Shown piece after piece: positions 13,001 through 24,400 of a stretch of DNA of 64,000 nucleotides; position 1 is the first letter of the stretch; each line of letters opens with the position of its first letter. Made by a program: the position numbers and the translations under genes. The stretch comes from Corythoichthys intestinalis. Taxonomy: Eukaryota; Chordata; Actinopteri; Syngnathiformes; Syngnathidae. The notes beneath the pieces are model-generated. The model had not been told where the DNA came from. It ran no database searches and saw only the letters and a list, made by a program, of their open reading frames with translations. Where the stretch lies: the NCBI RefSeq assembly GCF_030265065.1, contig NC_080416.1:24636501-24700500 (forward strand), written 5' to 3'.

Positions 13001-13645
13001 AAGAAATACGAAGTGTGTTTTGTGTTTAAAGAAAAAGTTACATTTATTTATATGCGCAGGAGTATTGAGGACGAGCAGACACTGGGCGCTACTTATTGCG
13101 AGAACCTAGCCGACTTGCTGGGCCAATCCGATTTTGTGGTACTATCCGTGTGCCTGACGCCTGAGACCACCGGCCTCATCAGTGCCAAGGAGCTGGCCCT
13201 CATGAAGCCCAGCGGCACGCTGGTCAACATCAGCAGAGGTAGAAACTGCCATTTGCCAATCGCCATTTTTATAATAAAAACATTACATTGAAGAGCCAAT
13301 ATCCGTCGTGTTTGTTCAGGTCCAGTCGTGGACCAGGACGCATTGGTTGAGGCTCTGCAGGCCAGGACCATACGGGCCGCTGCATTGGACGTGACTTATC
13401 CTGAACCTTTGCCAAGGTTGTCCGTCTCTCTTAACCGCAGCATGTCACATTTAAGTGCCTTACATGCAATAATTTTGTGCATTCTACACAGGGATCATCC
13501 TCTCCTCGGTCTTCCCAATGTGCTCATTACCCCTCATTTTGGCACCAGCACCATCACCACCATAAGGAGGATGGTGCAAAAGATGGTTGACAACGCCCTG
13601 GCAGCCATTAAAGGAGAAAAAATGCCTGATGAACTAAAATGTTGA
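10042..13645 (+). CDS. Glyoxylate/hydroxypyruvate reductase-like D-2-hydroxyacid dehydrogenase
   Basis: Five coding exons join in frame: 10045-10420, 12827-12998, 13060-13238, 13320-13416 and 13492-13645, giving 325 codons and a TGA stop. The first ATG (10045) sits three bases after an acceptor AG, so a 5' non-coding exon probably lies upstream. The family is NAD(P)-dependent D-isomer-specific 2-hydroxyacid dehydrogenase, which reduces 2-oxoacids such as glyoxylate or hydroxypyruvate. Visible features are the dinucleotide motif GMGKIG at about residues 156-161, catalytic Arg242 (NISRG), Glu271 (DVTYPEPLP) and His290 (ITPHFGT), with the family's usual spacing. It resembles the fish GRHPR-like paralogues often labelled 2-ketogluconate reductase more than true GRHPR, so no symbol is given. 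Intron 1 carries a palindromic MITE and a Tc1 copy. The reading frame looks intact; the substrate is inferred from the family only. Confidence 0.93.
10466..10515. repeat. 50-bp perfect palindrome in intron 1 (palindromic MITE core)
   Basis: Two 25-base arms meet without a loop at 10490/10491 (centre GAGGGGCGCCCCTC). Shorter matches continue outside, towards AATTCATTGAACTC near 10426 and AATAAGTTAA near 10547. The family contains CAATCCATTTGACTGGGAG and recurs at about 12663, 28101, 33841 and 61170. It lies only 46 bp after the donor at 10421. Confidence 0.85.
10958..12581 (+). mobile_element. Tc1-like transposon (family A), most complete copy
   Basis: This 1624-bp element begins with CAGTGGTATGAAAAAGTA after a TA and ends with the inverted copy (TTTCATACCACTC) before a TA. 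It lies in intron 1 of the reductase-like gene on the same strand. The transposase starts near 11302 (MARSKELSEE). It shows the paired helix-turn-helix region to about 11560, then the catalytic domain: WRDETKVELFG, QQDNQPKH and LNPIEVLWHDLK, the D, D and E positions of the DD34E triad. The frame shifts at an A homopolymer near 11557-11579 and again near 11745, and stops early at 12267-12269, so it is non-functional. A short internal duplication (CGGTCAAAAGAGCTGTCTGA) lies near 11307 and 11336. Confidence 0.93.
12663..12785. mobile_element. TTAA-type palindromic MITE copy
   Basis: It begins TTAACTCATTAGCTGGCAT and contains GACGTCCAATCCATTTT, then the inverted core GGATTGGACCTCTATCG. It belongs to the family of the palindrome at 10466 and lies just upstream of exon 2 (12827). 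Confidence 0.65.
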
Positions 13646-13735
13646 TTAATAATCATAAATATTTTGATTGCAGTTTCCCGTTGTGGGCATTTAAATAGAA
13701 AATTAAAATGGTTATGTCATATTGCATACCATACT

Positions 13736-14568
13736 TACCGTAATTTTTGGACTGTAGGGCCTCCCCCCACCAAATTTGACACGAAAATAGCATTTGTTAT
13801 TTGGTAAGCCGCACTGGGCTATAAGCTGCCACTGTCCTCATTGTATCATGGGATATTTGCAACAAAAGATATTAACCAGTGACACTTTATTTGACAGCGG
13901 CATAATAAGACTGTCATAAGACCAAATGAACCACAATGAAGCTTTGAACCAATTGGCTGCAATGCTTCATTTGGCCATCACTGCTCCCTTGGGGAAGACA
14001 GTCAACCTCTGCTGCCACCTGTTGTCAACACTGTTGTTGTCCAACATGCCTCCGAGAATGCATTGCAGCGTTACAAATGTAAATAACAATCAAAATTCAT
14101 GTTCTGTGCTAATAATTTCTTCAGTTACTCGTCCAGTTGTTTCATTAATCGCTAGCTCTGGTTTTCTTTAACTTTATTGTGGTGCCATAAAACTGTCATA
14201 AGACCATCCTAGTTATGATATAACACTGCCATGAGCATTAATGAATGCATATGACATATGTCATTTTGTGTCATCCGGCATTTTTGTCATTTTTGAAAGA
14301 TGTAAAAGATCCGAGCAGGACATAAAAGGAGTTAGTGACATTATTTGCCGGATGATACTTAATGACATCTGTCATAAGCATTCATGAATGCTCAAGATAC
14401 TGTCATTTCATAATTATAACGGTTTTATGGCAGTCTTATTACGCCGCCGTCAAAGTATTACGCGTTAACCCAAATAAATCAACAAATAAGCCGTTCTGGA
14501 CTAGAAGCGGCGGGTTTCAAATTGAGGGGGGGGGGGGGGTAGCTGCTTATAGTCCGAAAATTACAGTA
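13736..14568. mobile_element. TA-flanked MITE with TIR TACCGTAATTTTTGGAC (family P)
   Basis: The left end TACCGTAATTTTTGGACTG and right end AGTCCGAAAATTACAGTA are inverted. The interior contains CCTAGTTATGATATAACACT and repeated TGACATATGTCATT-like segments, and a G run at about 14524-14539. Related copies are at 39905-41160 and 49195-50480. A mariner/Tc1-like origin fits the TA ends but no transposase is present. It begins 91 bp after the reductase-like stop codon, so the gene's 3' UTR may end inside it. Confidence 0.7.
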
Positions 14569-14726
14569 ATCATTAAGTTACATTAGATTTAATAAACCAC
14601 ATCATACATCATTTCATACACTCCTCTAATACAGACCATACATGGTTAGTGTGGCTATTAATAAGACCAATGTTTTACTGACATCTCTTGACAGAACATC
14701 TTTGTAAAACTGCAGCATACTAACAT

Positions 14727-15345
14727 GTGCCTGTTCAATTCAATTCAATTCAGTTTTATTTGTATAGCCCTAGATCACAACAATGATGTCTCAAAGGGCT
14801 TTGCAGAGGCAATATGATACACAATCAGAAACAGCAAATGACGCAACAAAGATGAATAAATAAACTCAAGTCCTGGGTATCCCCCATCCTTAGACCCTCC
14901 ATGTCGGCAAGTGAGAAAAAGGAGATAGAACTCAGTGGCTGTACTTCCCCCAGCTTTATAGCTTCTAGTGCAGTTTAGACTAAACTTTGAGTCTCCTCTG
15001 ACTTCAACTAGCCTGACTATAAGCTTTGTTGAATAGGAACGTTTTTAATCTAATCTTAAATGTGCAGACTGTCTCGGCTTCTTTAATATTAGCTGGAAGC
15101 TGATTCCATAAAACGGGCTTGGTGGCTAAAGGCTCTAGCTCCAACGGTACTTTTAGAAACCCTGGGAACTACCAGTAGACCTGCATTCTGAGAGCGGAGT
15201 GTTCTGTTGGGGCAGTATGGAACCAGAGCATCGGTGAGGTAAGATGGCCCTAACCCATTAACGGTCTTAAATGTAAGAAGGAGGATTTTAAATTTAATTC
15301 TAAACTCGACTGGAAGCCAGTGAAGGGCCTGGAGCCTGTTAAAAA
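14727..15345 (-). mobile_element. 3' fragment of an L2/Maui-type LINE
   Basis: The minus strand encodes, with breaks, the C-terminal end of a non-LTR reverse transcriptase protein: a HWLPVEFR-like block, then [13 protein letters not shown]-like and APFLWNQLP-like blocks. These are the same blocks seen intact in the LINE at 47893-49115. The 3' end is the TTCAAT-rich tail at 14727 with TTTTATTTGTATAGCCCTA. It is 5'-truncated near 15345, as is usual for LINE copies. Confidence 0.75.
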
Positions 15346-15360
15346 TATTTACATTCCTTT

Positions 15361-15385
15361 CAAAAAAAAAAAAAAAAAAAAAAAC

Positions 15386-15423
<38 letters not shown>

Positions 15424-15424
15424 A
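15361..15424. repeat. A-run, (TA)n and (TG)n microsatellites
   Basis: Consecutive A homopolymer, TA dinucleotide and TG dinucleotide tracts. Confidence 0.9.
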
Positions 15425-15502
15425 TAGAAATATTATAATCCGTTAAAAATTGGAATCACTTTAAATATCAAAAAGTGTTCTATTTTATACGGATCCCCCC
15501 AG

Positions 15503-16602
15503 GTGCCAGGGTAGAAAAAATAAAAAAATCATAGCTAATCTGTACCCATAGATTACTAATATATACCCACAGTTTACTAAACTGTACCCACAGTTTACTA
15601 ATCTGTACCCACAGATTAATAAACTGTACCCACAGTTTAGCAGTCTGTACCCACAGATTACTAAACTGTACCCACAGTTTAGTAATCTGTACCCACAGAT
15701 TACTAAACTGTACCCACAGTTTACTAAACTTTACCTACAGTTTACTAATCTGTACCCACAGATTACTAAACTGTACCCACAGTTTACTAATCTGTACCCA
15801 CAGATTACTAATCTGTACCCACAGTTTAGCAACGACCCGGAAACAGTAGTCACCAATGTTTGGCGGGGACTCCGAGTCCAAACGCCGAGGGACCGACCAA
15901 GCAAGCACCTGCACCTTTTGCCCTCGGCGAACAAAGGGGTTTTAAAAGGTAACTATTGCTAATGTGGCTACTAAAAATAGCTAACTGACAAATGAACACT
16001 ACTTGAATTAAGCTCGCACGGACACGACAGCAGCACAGAAAATGTGCAAACAAAGCGCTTTGAGCGCCTTGAAAGGTGGAAAAGCGCTATATAAGTATAA
16101 CACCATTTACCACAACATGCCATATTGATGGATGACACCTGAAAGACGCCTACCAAAGAAAACGTGCAATAGTTACCTTTTAAAACCCCTTTGTTCGCCG
16201 AGGGCAAATGGTGCAGTCGGTTGCTCGGTCGGTCCCTCGGCGTTTGGACTCGGAGTCCCCGCCAAACATTGGTGACTACTGTTTCCGGGTCGTTGCTAAA
16301 CTGTGGGCACAGTTTAGTAATCTGTGGGTACAGATTAGTAAACTATGGGTACAGTTTAGTAAACTGTGGGTACAGATTAGTAAACTTTGGGTACAGTTTA
16401 GTAATCTGTGGGTACAGTTTAGTAAACTGTGGGTACAGTTTAGTAATATGTGGGTACAGATTGCTAAACTGTGTGTACAGTTTAGTAATATGTGGGTACA
16501 GTTTACTAATCTGTGGGTACAGTTTAGTAATCTGTGGGTACAGATGAGTAAACTGTGGGTACAGATTAGCTAGAATTTTTTTTATTTTTTCTATCCTGGC
16601 AC
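15503..16602. mobile_element. Foldback-type element with long tandem-repeat inverted arms
   Basis: The outer ends GTGCCAGGGTAGAAAAAATA (15503) and TATTTTTTCTATCCTGGCAC (16602) are inverted. Each arm then has an array of about 21-bp units: about 14 on the left (15540-15829) and 13 on the right (16297-16570). Next comes a unique inner arm of about 135 bp (15829-15963 and its reverse complement 16168-16302), and a spacer of about 200 bp. Units follow a stem AAACTGT, loop ACCC, stem ACAGTTT plan, or AATCTGT/ACAGATT. The spacer contains AAAGCGCTATATAAGTATAA, like common fish retroposon tails. No transposase is present. The architecture matches foldback elements such as Drosophila FB and Galileo by form only; superfamily unknown. 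Confidence 0.85.
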
Positions 16603-16677
16603 TCCGTAATTTTACGATATACCACGTAAGATTGTCTTGAAACTCATATATGTCACACATTCAGGTCAGGCACAACG

Positions 16678-16770
16678 ATGGCCACCAATGAGAATGAGTC
16701 ATCGACGCCGGGTTGGAAGGACCCCAAAGCGCCTGACATGAAAACTGAAGGCACACTTTTGAATGCTTAG
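16678..16770 (+). other. Unexplained 30-codon frame just upstream of psmg2
   Basis: The frame begins MATNENESSTPGWKDPK, in a Kozak-like context (ACGATGG), and ends with TAG at 16768-16770. A polypyrimidine-poor TTCAG acceptor-like site precedes it at about 16660-16664. The composition is hydrophilic and protein-like and it lies 52 bp before the psmg2 start codon. It could be an upstream ORF in a psmg2 leader, the end of an unrecognised exon, or chance. No family was recognised. Confidence 0.3.
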
Positions 16771-16822
16771 CTATTTTTAAATTAAAATTGTAAATAACAT
16801 AACCAAAACACGCACACAAAAC

Positions 16823-19800
16823 ATGTTTATCGCTTCACAAAACACCACGCCTGCGTTTAAGGATTTGACGCTTATAATGGTAAGTTCGAGTCACGTCAAC
16901 ATGCTAATTACATAGCAAAACAAGCAATATGAACGTCTGTTGTCATACTGAATAGAAGAAAAATGAATTCAACTTATTTTTATGTAAAGCAATTCCATAT
17001 TTCCAGACCAAAATGAAGTAAAACTACTTACGCTGATTATTTTTAACCGACAAACAGGGTGTTCCAAAACGTTTGACCCCATTTCGTAGGCCAATCATTT
17101 TGACAATTTTCGTTGGGATGACCTCAAATTTTCACAGTTTGTGTAGAAACGTTTCACGTTTTTGTGTGTAACGTTTGACATTTCTATCTTTTGAGGTTAA
17201 AAAATGCCGTTCACTTCTAAGTAAAAAGCCTTTTTAATAAGGCATTTTGCAGGCAGTGAACAATTGAACATTTATGAAAATCTCATAGAACCAACCAATA
17301 TTTGTACTTTTCTTTGTAAATTTAACCAATGAAACTTATGTCCTTCAACATAAAGTGTATTTGGTTTCATTAAGATACATCAAGTAGTTTCCGAGATATG
17401 GGCATTTAGAATGGGGTCAACCATTTTGGAACACTCTGTATAACACGAATAATGAGATTGACTCACTCCATCTGCAAATAACGCGAATGTTCCTCTTCTA
17501 CGATGTCAGCCAGCTGTGGCGGTGGGCAATGTCGGTCAGCTGGCAGTGGACCTACTCATTTCAACGCTCAACCTTCCCAGGGTGGGCTACCTGCACACCG
17601 ACTGCCTCATCCCCATGGCAGGCAACAACCCGTACGCCACAAGCCAGGATGACGCAGGGGAGCTGCACACAGCAGCAGAAGGTGCAACCAACAATACCTA
17701 AAATCTCCAAAATCGATGATAAATGAACTGTACATAACAATTCAGGCAGTGTGATAACTTGACAGAAATTTTGCACTAAAATTCCAGGATGGAAAAGGTG
17801 GTTAATTTTGTTCAATGGACAGTGAAGGCCAAAAGTATTGGCACCTCTGCAAATCTGTCGGATAATGCTCAATTTCTCCCAGAAAATGATTGCAATTACA
17901 AATGCTTTGAGTAATATCTTAATTGATTTTGCTCTCCAAGAACAGTATAGTAGGGCAAATAAGTATTTAGTCAACCACTAAAAGTTCTCCCACTTGAAAA
18001 TATTGGAGAGGCCTGTAATTGTCAACATGGGTAAACCTCAACCATGAGAGACAAAATGTGGGGGGAAAAAAAAACACAGAAAATCACATTGTTTGATTTT
18101 TAAAGAATTTATTTGCAAATCATGGTGGAAAATAAGTATTTAGTCAATACCAAAAGTTCATCTCAATACTTTGTTATGTACCCTTTGTTGGCAATAACGG
18201 AGGCCAAACATTTTCTGTAACTCTTCACAAGCTTTTCACACACTGTTGCTGGTATTTTGGCCCATTCCTCCATGCAGATCTCCTCTAAAGCAGTGGTGTT
18301 TTGGGGCTGTCGTTGAGCAACACGGACTTTCAACTCCCTCCACAGATTTTCTATAGGGTTGAGATCTGGAGACTGGCTAGGCCACTCCAGGACCTTGAAA
18401 TGCTTCTTACAAAGCCACTCCTTATTTGCCCTGGCTGTGTGTTTGGATCATTGTCATGCTAAAAGACCCAGCCACGTCTCATCTTCAATGGCCTTGCTGA
18501 TGGAAGGAGATTTTCACTCAAAATCTCTCGATAAATGGCCCCATTCATTCTTTCCATTACACAGATCAGTCATCCTGGTCCCTTTGCGGAAAAACAGCCC
18601 CAAAGCATGATGTTTCCACCCCCATGCTTCACAGTGCGTATGGTGTTCTCCGGATGAAATTCAGTATTCTTTCTCCTCCAAACACGAGAACCTGTGTTTC
18701 TATCCAAAAAGTATATTTTGGTTTTATCTGACCATAACACATTCTCCCAGTCCTCTTCTGGATCATCCAAATGCTTTCTACCGAACCGCATACGGGCCTG
18801 GACGTGTACTGGCTTCAGCAGGAGTGTGACTGACTGAGGTTGTGGACAGGTGTCTTTTATACCGATAATGAGTTAAAACAGGTGCCATTAATACAGGTAA
18901 CGAGTGGAGCCTCGTTAGAGAAGTTAGACCTCTTTGACAGCCAGAAATCTTGCTTGTTTGTAGGTGACCAAATACTTATTTTCCACTCTAATTTGGAAGT
19001 AAATTCTTTAAAAATCAAACAATGTTATTCTCTATTTTTTTTCCCCACATTCTGTCTCTCATTGTTGAGGTTTACCCATGTTGAAAATTACAGGCCTCTC
19101 TAATCTTTTCAAGTAGGAGAACTTGCACAATTGGTGGTGGACTAAATACTTATTTGCCCCACTCTATGTAAAAAGTATTCCAAGAGTTTAAGAAGACACT
19201 CACCGAGTCACTGCACTAAATGCTGATGCTAATGCGAATGCTATGCTCACTGCTTTAAAAAGTAAGGTGGACAAATAAAATCAGACAACGATAATAGGGT
19301 TGTACCAATGCAGATTTTTTGTATACTTTCGAATCGGATTTTTTTCGAGATATTTTTTGTTGATACCGATCTGATATTGATGTTTTTTAGACCAGTAAAA
19401 AATAGCACAAATAATGTAACCAGTAAATGACATGTTTTTTGTTCTGAAGCGGGGTGCCCGAGTCCAGTCCTCGACAACCCCGATCCAGCTTGTTTTCCAT
19501 GTTGCCCTCCTCCAACACACCTGAATCTAATAATCCGGATAATTCTCAGGCTCCTGCAGCGCTTGCTGATGAGCTGATCATTAGATTCAGGTGTGTTAAA
19601 GGAGGGAGACATGGAAAACAAGCTGGATAGGGGCTCTCGACGACCGGACTTGGGCACCCCTGTTCTAAAGTGATCCCTGCTGTCACCTCAGGAAAACCTC
19701 TGTTTAAATTTCATTACTTTCTAAAAGAGTAGTCCGTCACAGCGGTTTGATGTACTGCAGCCAAAAAGTTTGATGAATCAGGTCTGATCTTGTGACTAAA

Positions 19801-21402
19801 TCCGATACTGTCTGATACTCCAAAAGTAGCAATATCAGGTGCCAATACCAATACTGAGTATTGGATCAGGACATCACTAATAATAAAGGTGTGTTTTCCT
19901 CCCTTGTCACCAGTCTATGCAGCACCTGAGCTCAAGATTGTAGTACTTCAGATTAGAGCACCAGTTGTAAAGGTACATGACCAATATTGCATTTCGATGC
20001 ACAAATTTGATATTTTTTCTAACATGATTTTTTTCCTTCCCGACTCACAGACCAAATCCAAACGGTTCCGTCAGCTGCTGCTATCCTGGATCAAAAGCAA
20101 CGGCTTCTCCCGGACACTGGTCCTCTCCAGCAGCCATGCCTATCACAGAGATGACCAGCAAATGCAAGGGTAATATTTTTTTTGCCAGAATTACCTGAAA
20201 CATTGCTTGTAAAAGTCCAAGGTGGGTAGTAACGCGTTACATTTACTCCGTTACATTTACTTGAGTAACTTATTTTTAGAAAAATGTACTTCTAAGAGTT
20301 GTTATCTAAGCCATACCTTTTACTTGAGTAGATTCAGTGCTGTTTTTGGCAGCCCTTTTAATTTTCGTCTTAGTCTTTTGGACGAAAATACTTATTAGTC
20401 TTAGTCATGTTTTAGTTATTTCAAGATGTGTTGGTATTCGTCTAGTTTTAGTCAACAAAAACTCAGACAAATTTCATCTAGTTTTATTCGACAATTCTCA
20501 AACTGTTTTCGTCTATAAACTTCAAACGTTTTAGTCTATGAATAAATTAGAGCTGAAACGAGTACTCGAGCAACTCGAGTAACTCGAGTTTAAAAACTGA
20601 TCCGAGTAATTTTATTCACCTCGAGTAATCGTTTATTTTGACAGCTCTAAGCATCACGTTTTGCTCGGACTACTTTTAATGCGGGACAACGCGCTGTCAC
20701 GTGCGGAGAGGAAGAAGGGAAAAAAAAAAACTTACTGCAGCTGACAGCCGCCACAAACGACGCCGACGTTGCCAAATACTAGCCCGCACGATGCTAAGTT
20801 GGTAACAGCTAGCGTCTGATGCGTCTCATAAAGATCACATGTATGTTGAACTAGATGCGCATTGACAGACTCGGCCGCGTCTGGGCAGCGTTATCAAACA
20901 GCCGCCATCTTAAAGCAGTACAGCGCTAAGCGCTAATAAAGAGCGCTAAGCGCTAATATATAAGATTAACGTTACTGTCGCTACTAGCTCACGTAAAGTT
21001 AGCCCTGCGGAGGACTAGGTTTCAATTAATTATGACCACTGTCGTTGCGTGGCTAACGTGTCTTACATACAGGCTTTAACATAACATAGCATTGTGGAGT
21101 GATGAGGGTGTAAAATAAAAACTTAATCATGCTAACTATCAATTTTAGCTCAGTAGTCATTGCTGGATAAAACACCAAGTAGCACTGGTCCCTAATGTGC
21201 TCCAGTACAGCCTGTATCATACATTTATTTTAAACACTGCAAAAACTCAAAATCCTATCAGGACTTACAGTTTAGACTAACTTAAAACTTAACTAGAACT
21301 TAAAAATGGCTTGACACAAAGAGAAATTAAATTGAAACACGTGGGAAAAAATCCTAACTTTTAAGTGATGTGTGTTATCAAGCGTAACGGCATTTTTAGG
21401 TA

Positions 21403-21454
<52 letters not shown>

Positions 21455-24400
21455 TAAATAAGATCTAAAAGCTTTTTGAGTGAAAGCAGTGAATTAGTCT
21501 TTTTTTTTTTTTTTTTTAATTCTAGCTACAATATAGATCGAAAATAAAGACATTGATTGACTGAAAATGGTTCAAGATTAGATGAAATGTCTTGTTTTCT
21601 CATGTATATTTATAATTGCTCTTCACCTAAAAATATATTTGTTTTATCCGATTACTCGATTAATCGATAGAATCTTCAGTCGATTACTCGATTACTAAAA
21701 TATTCGATAGCTGCAGCCCTAGAATAAATAAATAAAAGGTTTCCAACAATTTCGAATGACCATTGACAGACAAGCACATACCGTATTGGCCCGAATATAA
21801 GACAGTGTTTTTTGCATTGAAATAAGACTGAAAAAGTGGGGGTCGTCTTATATTCGCGGTCCAGACATTATACCCATTCACGACTCTAGATGGCGCCAGA
21901 TATCATTGAAGCGATGTTCTGTCATGACAGATCTCAGCTACTCTCAAGTTTAACCAGTTTGCAGTACAGTGATACCTCAGCACACGAACGCTTAAGCTCC
22001 CAAACTTTTCGCCTCAAGAACATTAAATTCGCGAGCATATAGTCTCTGCTGACGAACTACTTTTCGGCGGACGAACCAAACCACGCGGTCGAACAGCGCC
22101 ACAATAAGCTGACGCACGCTCACGGCGTCCCAGTTCGTCCCCTCCCTTTTGTTGAGTGCGGACGTGGTTTGTGTTTGATAGACATTTTGGACCATATTGA
22201 GTGTACTTTTGCTATTATGGGACCGAAAAAGAGTTACCTACAGTCCTTATGGAAGGTGACTCGTGTTACCAATTCGCCCTCGACTGGTAATTGGCGGTGC
22301 TTTCAGCTTCCCACCGTCGTGAGAAGTGGACCGGCGAGTCACGTTGGCTTGTTGTCGTCGGTTGTCTTCGGTTCGCCCGATTTCCTCTCCAGAAAGGTGG
22401 CGGCGTGCATACAAACACCCAGAGGCGTCGGATGGCTTTTTGTGGGCACTTTTATTAACAACCAAAAGCATGTGGGGGGCACAGCAGTGGAGTCTACGCT
22501 AACTGCGCACTTTGCCGGTAACACTCTCCTTCCAAACAGTAACTCCCTCCCTCCTCCTCCCACTCCATTCCATCAAGCCATCAACTACCATCACAAAGGT
22601 AAATAAAACGACTTTATTATACAGTACAGTTTATTTCTTTAATTATAATACAATAGCACATTTATTATACATAAAATAAGGTATATTTTTGTGTAGTTTT
22701 AAGGCTTATTTAGTAGAAAATTATGTTTTATGGGGACCTGGGAACGGATTATTCTCATTTTAATGGTTTCTTATGGGAAATAAATATTCGGAAGACGAAC
22801 TTTTCGCCTCACACACACTTTCTGGGAACCAATTATGTTCGTGAGCTGAGGTATCACTGTATTTTATTGCAATGTTTTTCCTTACTCAGATTATTTTCAA
22901 GACTACCATTACAGTTAGACTTCGCTTTGATGGTTAATGCAGTTATTGCAATTTTGTTGTCTAATCACAATAGATTGGTTTATTTACATTTCAAAAACCA
23001 GAAGCCATTCATTTACGAATGTGATTGCATTTTAGTTTACATATTTAAATGTTCAGATATTAAGATTTGAATGAGGCAAAATAACATGCTTTTTTTCCTC
23101 AAATATATTGTTATAATCATTCGTTTCAGATGTACTGTAATTATTTTCTGTATAAAAATCAATTTGGTGTTTAAAAAGTCTTATTTCAAACTTAAGTCTT
23201 GAGAAAGAGGGGGTCATATAAATAATCAGGGCAGTCATATATTCAGGCCAATACGGTAATTGTAGAGTCTACAAGGATATCAACATCTCCATGATGATCA
23301 TACACACGCAGCAGGAAAACAGCACATTATTCGCAATAGTGTACCGCATGTAACACATCACCTTTGCTCATTAATATTTATGACGTTAGCAACTGTTGCT
23401 AGGGAGGTCAAACTCGCGTTTGTCCCCCATGCTAGATGCATGGAAATAGTGTACAAACGAGATGTTTACTGAGCTAAACCTACCAATTCTGTCCAAAAAT
23501 GATGTCCCTGGTGCCAAATTCACTGGCAAAGATGTGGAAGAACATACAAATGTTTGGTTAGAGAGATGACTTGAGTGTCAAGGGCTGAAAAAGACGGGAA
23601 AAAGAGCCGACCTGATTCAGAGGTAGCTTCTTTATCGACACCTTTTTCTTGTGTGCATTGCCTAACGCCACTGACGATGACATTCTCCTCTTTCAACAAG
23701 CTATCCTTTACCACCAGATGCCCCTTCTTTCTTATATTTTATATCCTCTGGTTGTCTTATGTCTCTGAACGTTCTTGGGGTAATTTATATTGGGGTTTTT
23801 TGTGTAGCGATCGCAAATGCTACTCAGTGACAGCCAAGGAACACTTTTAATATTTTTATTAAAAACAAATATTAATTCTATTAATTTATTTACACTTTCC
23901 TCTTACAAAGGTTATTTCTTTACAACAGAAAAGGTAAAGCTGTTAAGTCTAGAGCCTAACTGTAGGCATGAACAGGCTTACTACAAAAGACCATGGCCAA
24001 ACATGGCAAATTTATTTGAATATCCGTATTTTAGAAAAATAGGCCTACATGACCGTTGTGATATGTAAATGTCAGTCAAAGCAGCAGTATCACCTACAAG
24101 TAACTAGGTAGGAGGCCATATAATATATTTATCTACACACTCACACACACACAAATTCCTAATTACCAGTTCTCAACAACAACAAAAAACAAGATTGTTC
24201 ATAAATATCACGATTGATATGTGAGTCAACGCACAAACGCTACGCTAAAAAAAAAAATATATATATAGGCTGATCAGGATTGTCATCTGTAGGACCATGG
24301 CCCCCAACAAAATGTTAACTGCATATGAAGGTGAATGGCTTCACCTTGCTGGCGTTAAACTTGTCTTTTGGACGTCTGCAAAAGTTGATCCATTGTCCAC

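Noticed and set aside
15540-15830. Regular repeats resembling a CRISPR array
   Set aside because: The units are contiguous 21-bp near-copies without unique spacers, in a vertebrate genome.
16191-16573. Two overlapping plus-strand frames of about 120 codons with LVNCGYSLVICGY-type or KLWVQFSNLWVQ-type repeats
   Set aside because: They follow only from the 21-bp unit being a multiple of three; both strands and frames stay open across the array. No splice signals or domain.
22169-22606. 145-codon plus-strand frame
   Set aside because: Lies within the Tigger-like element; only the MGPKK start resembles a transposase and no domain follows.
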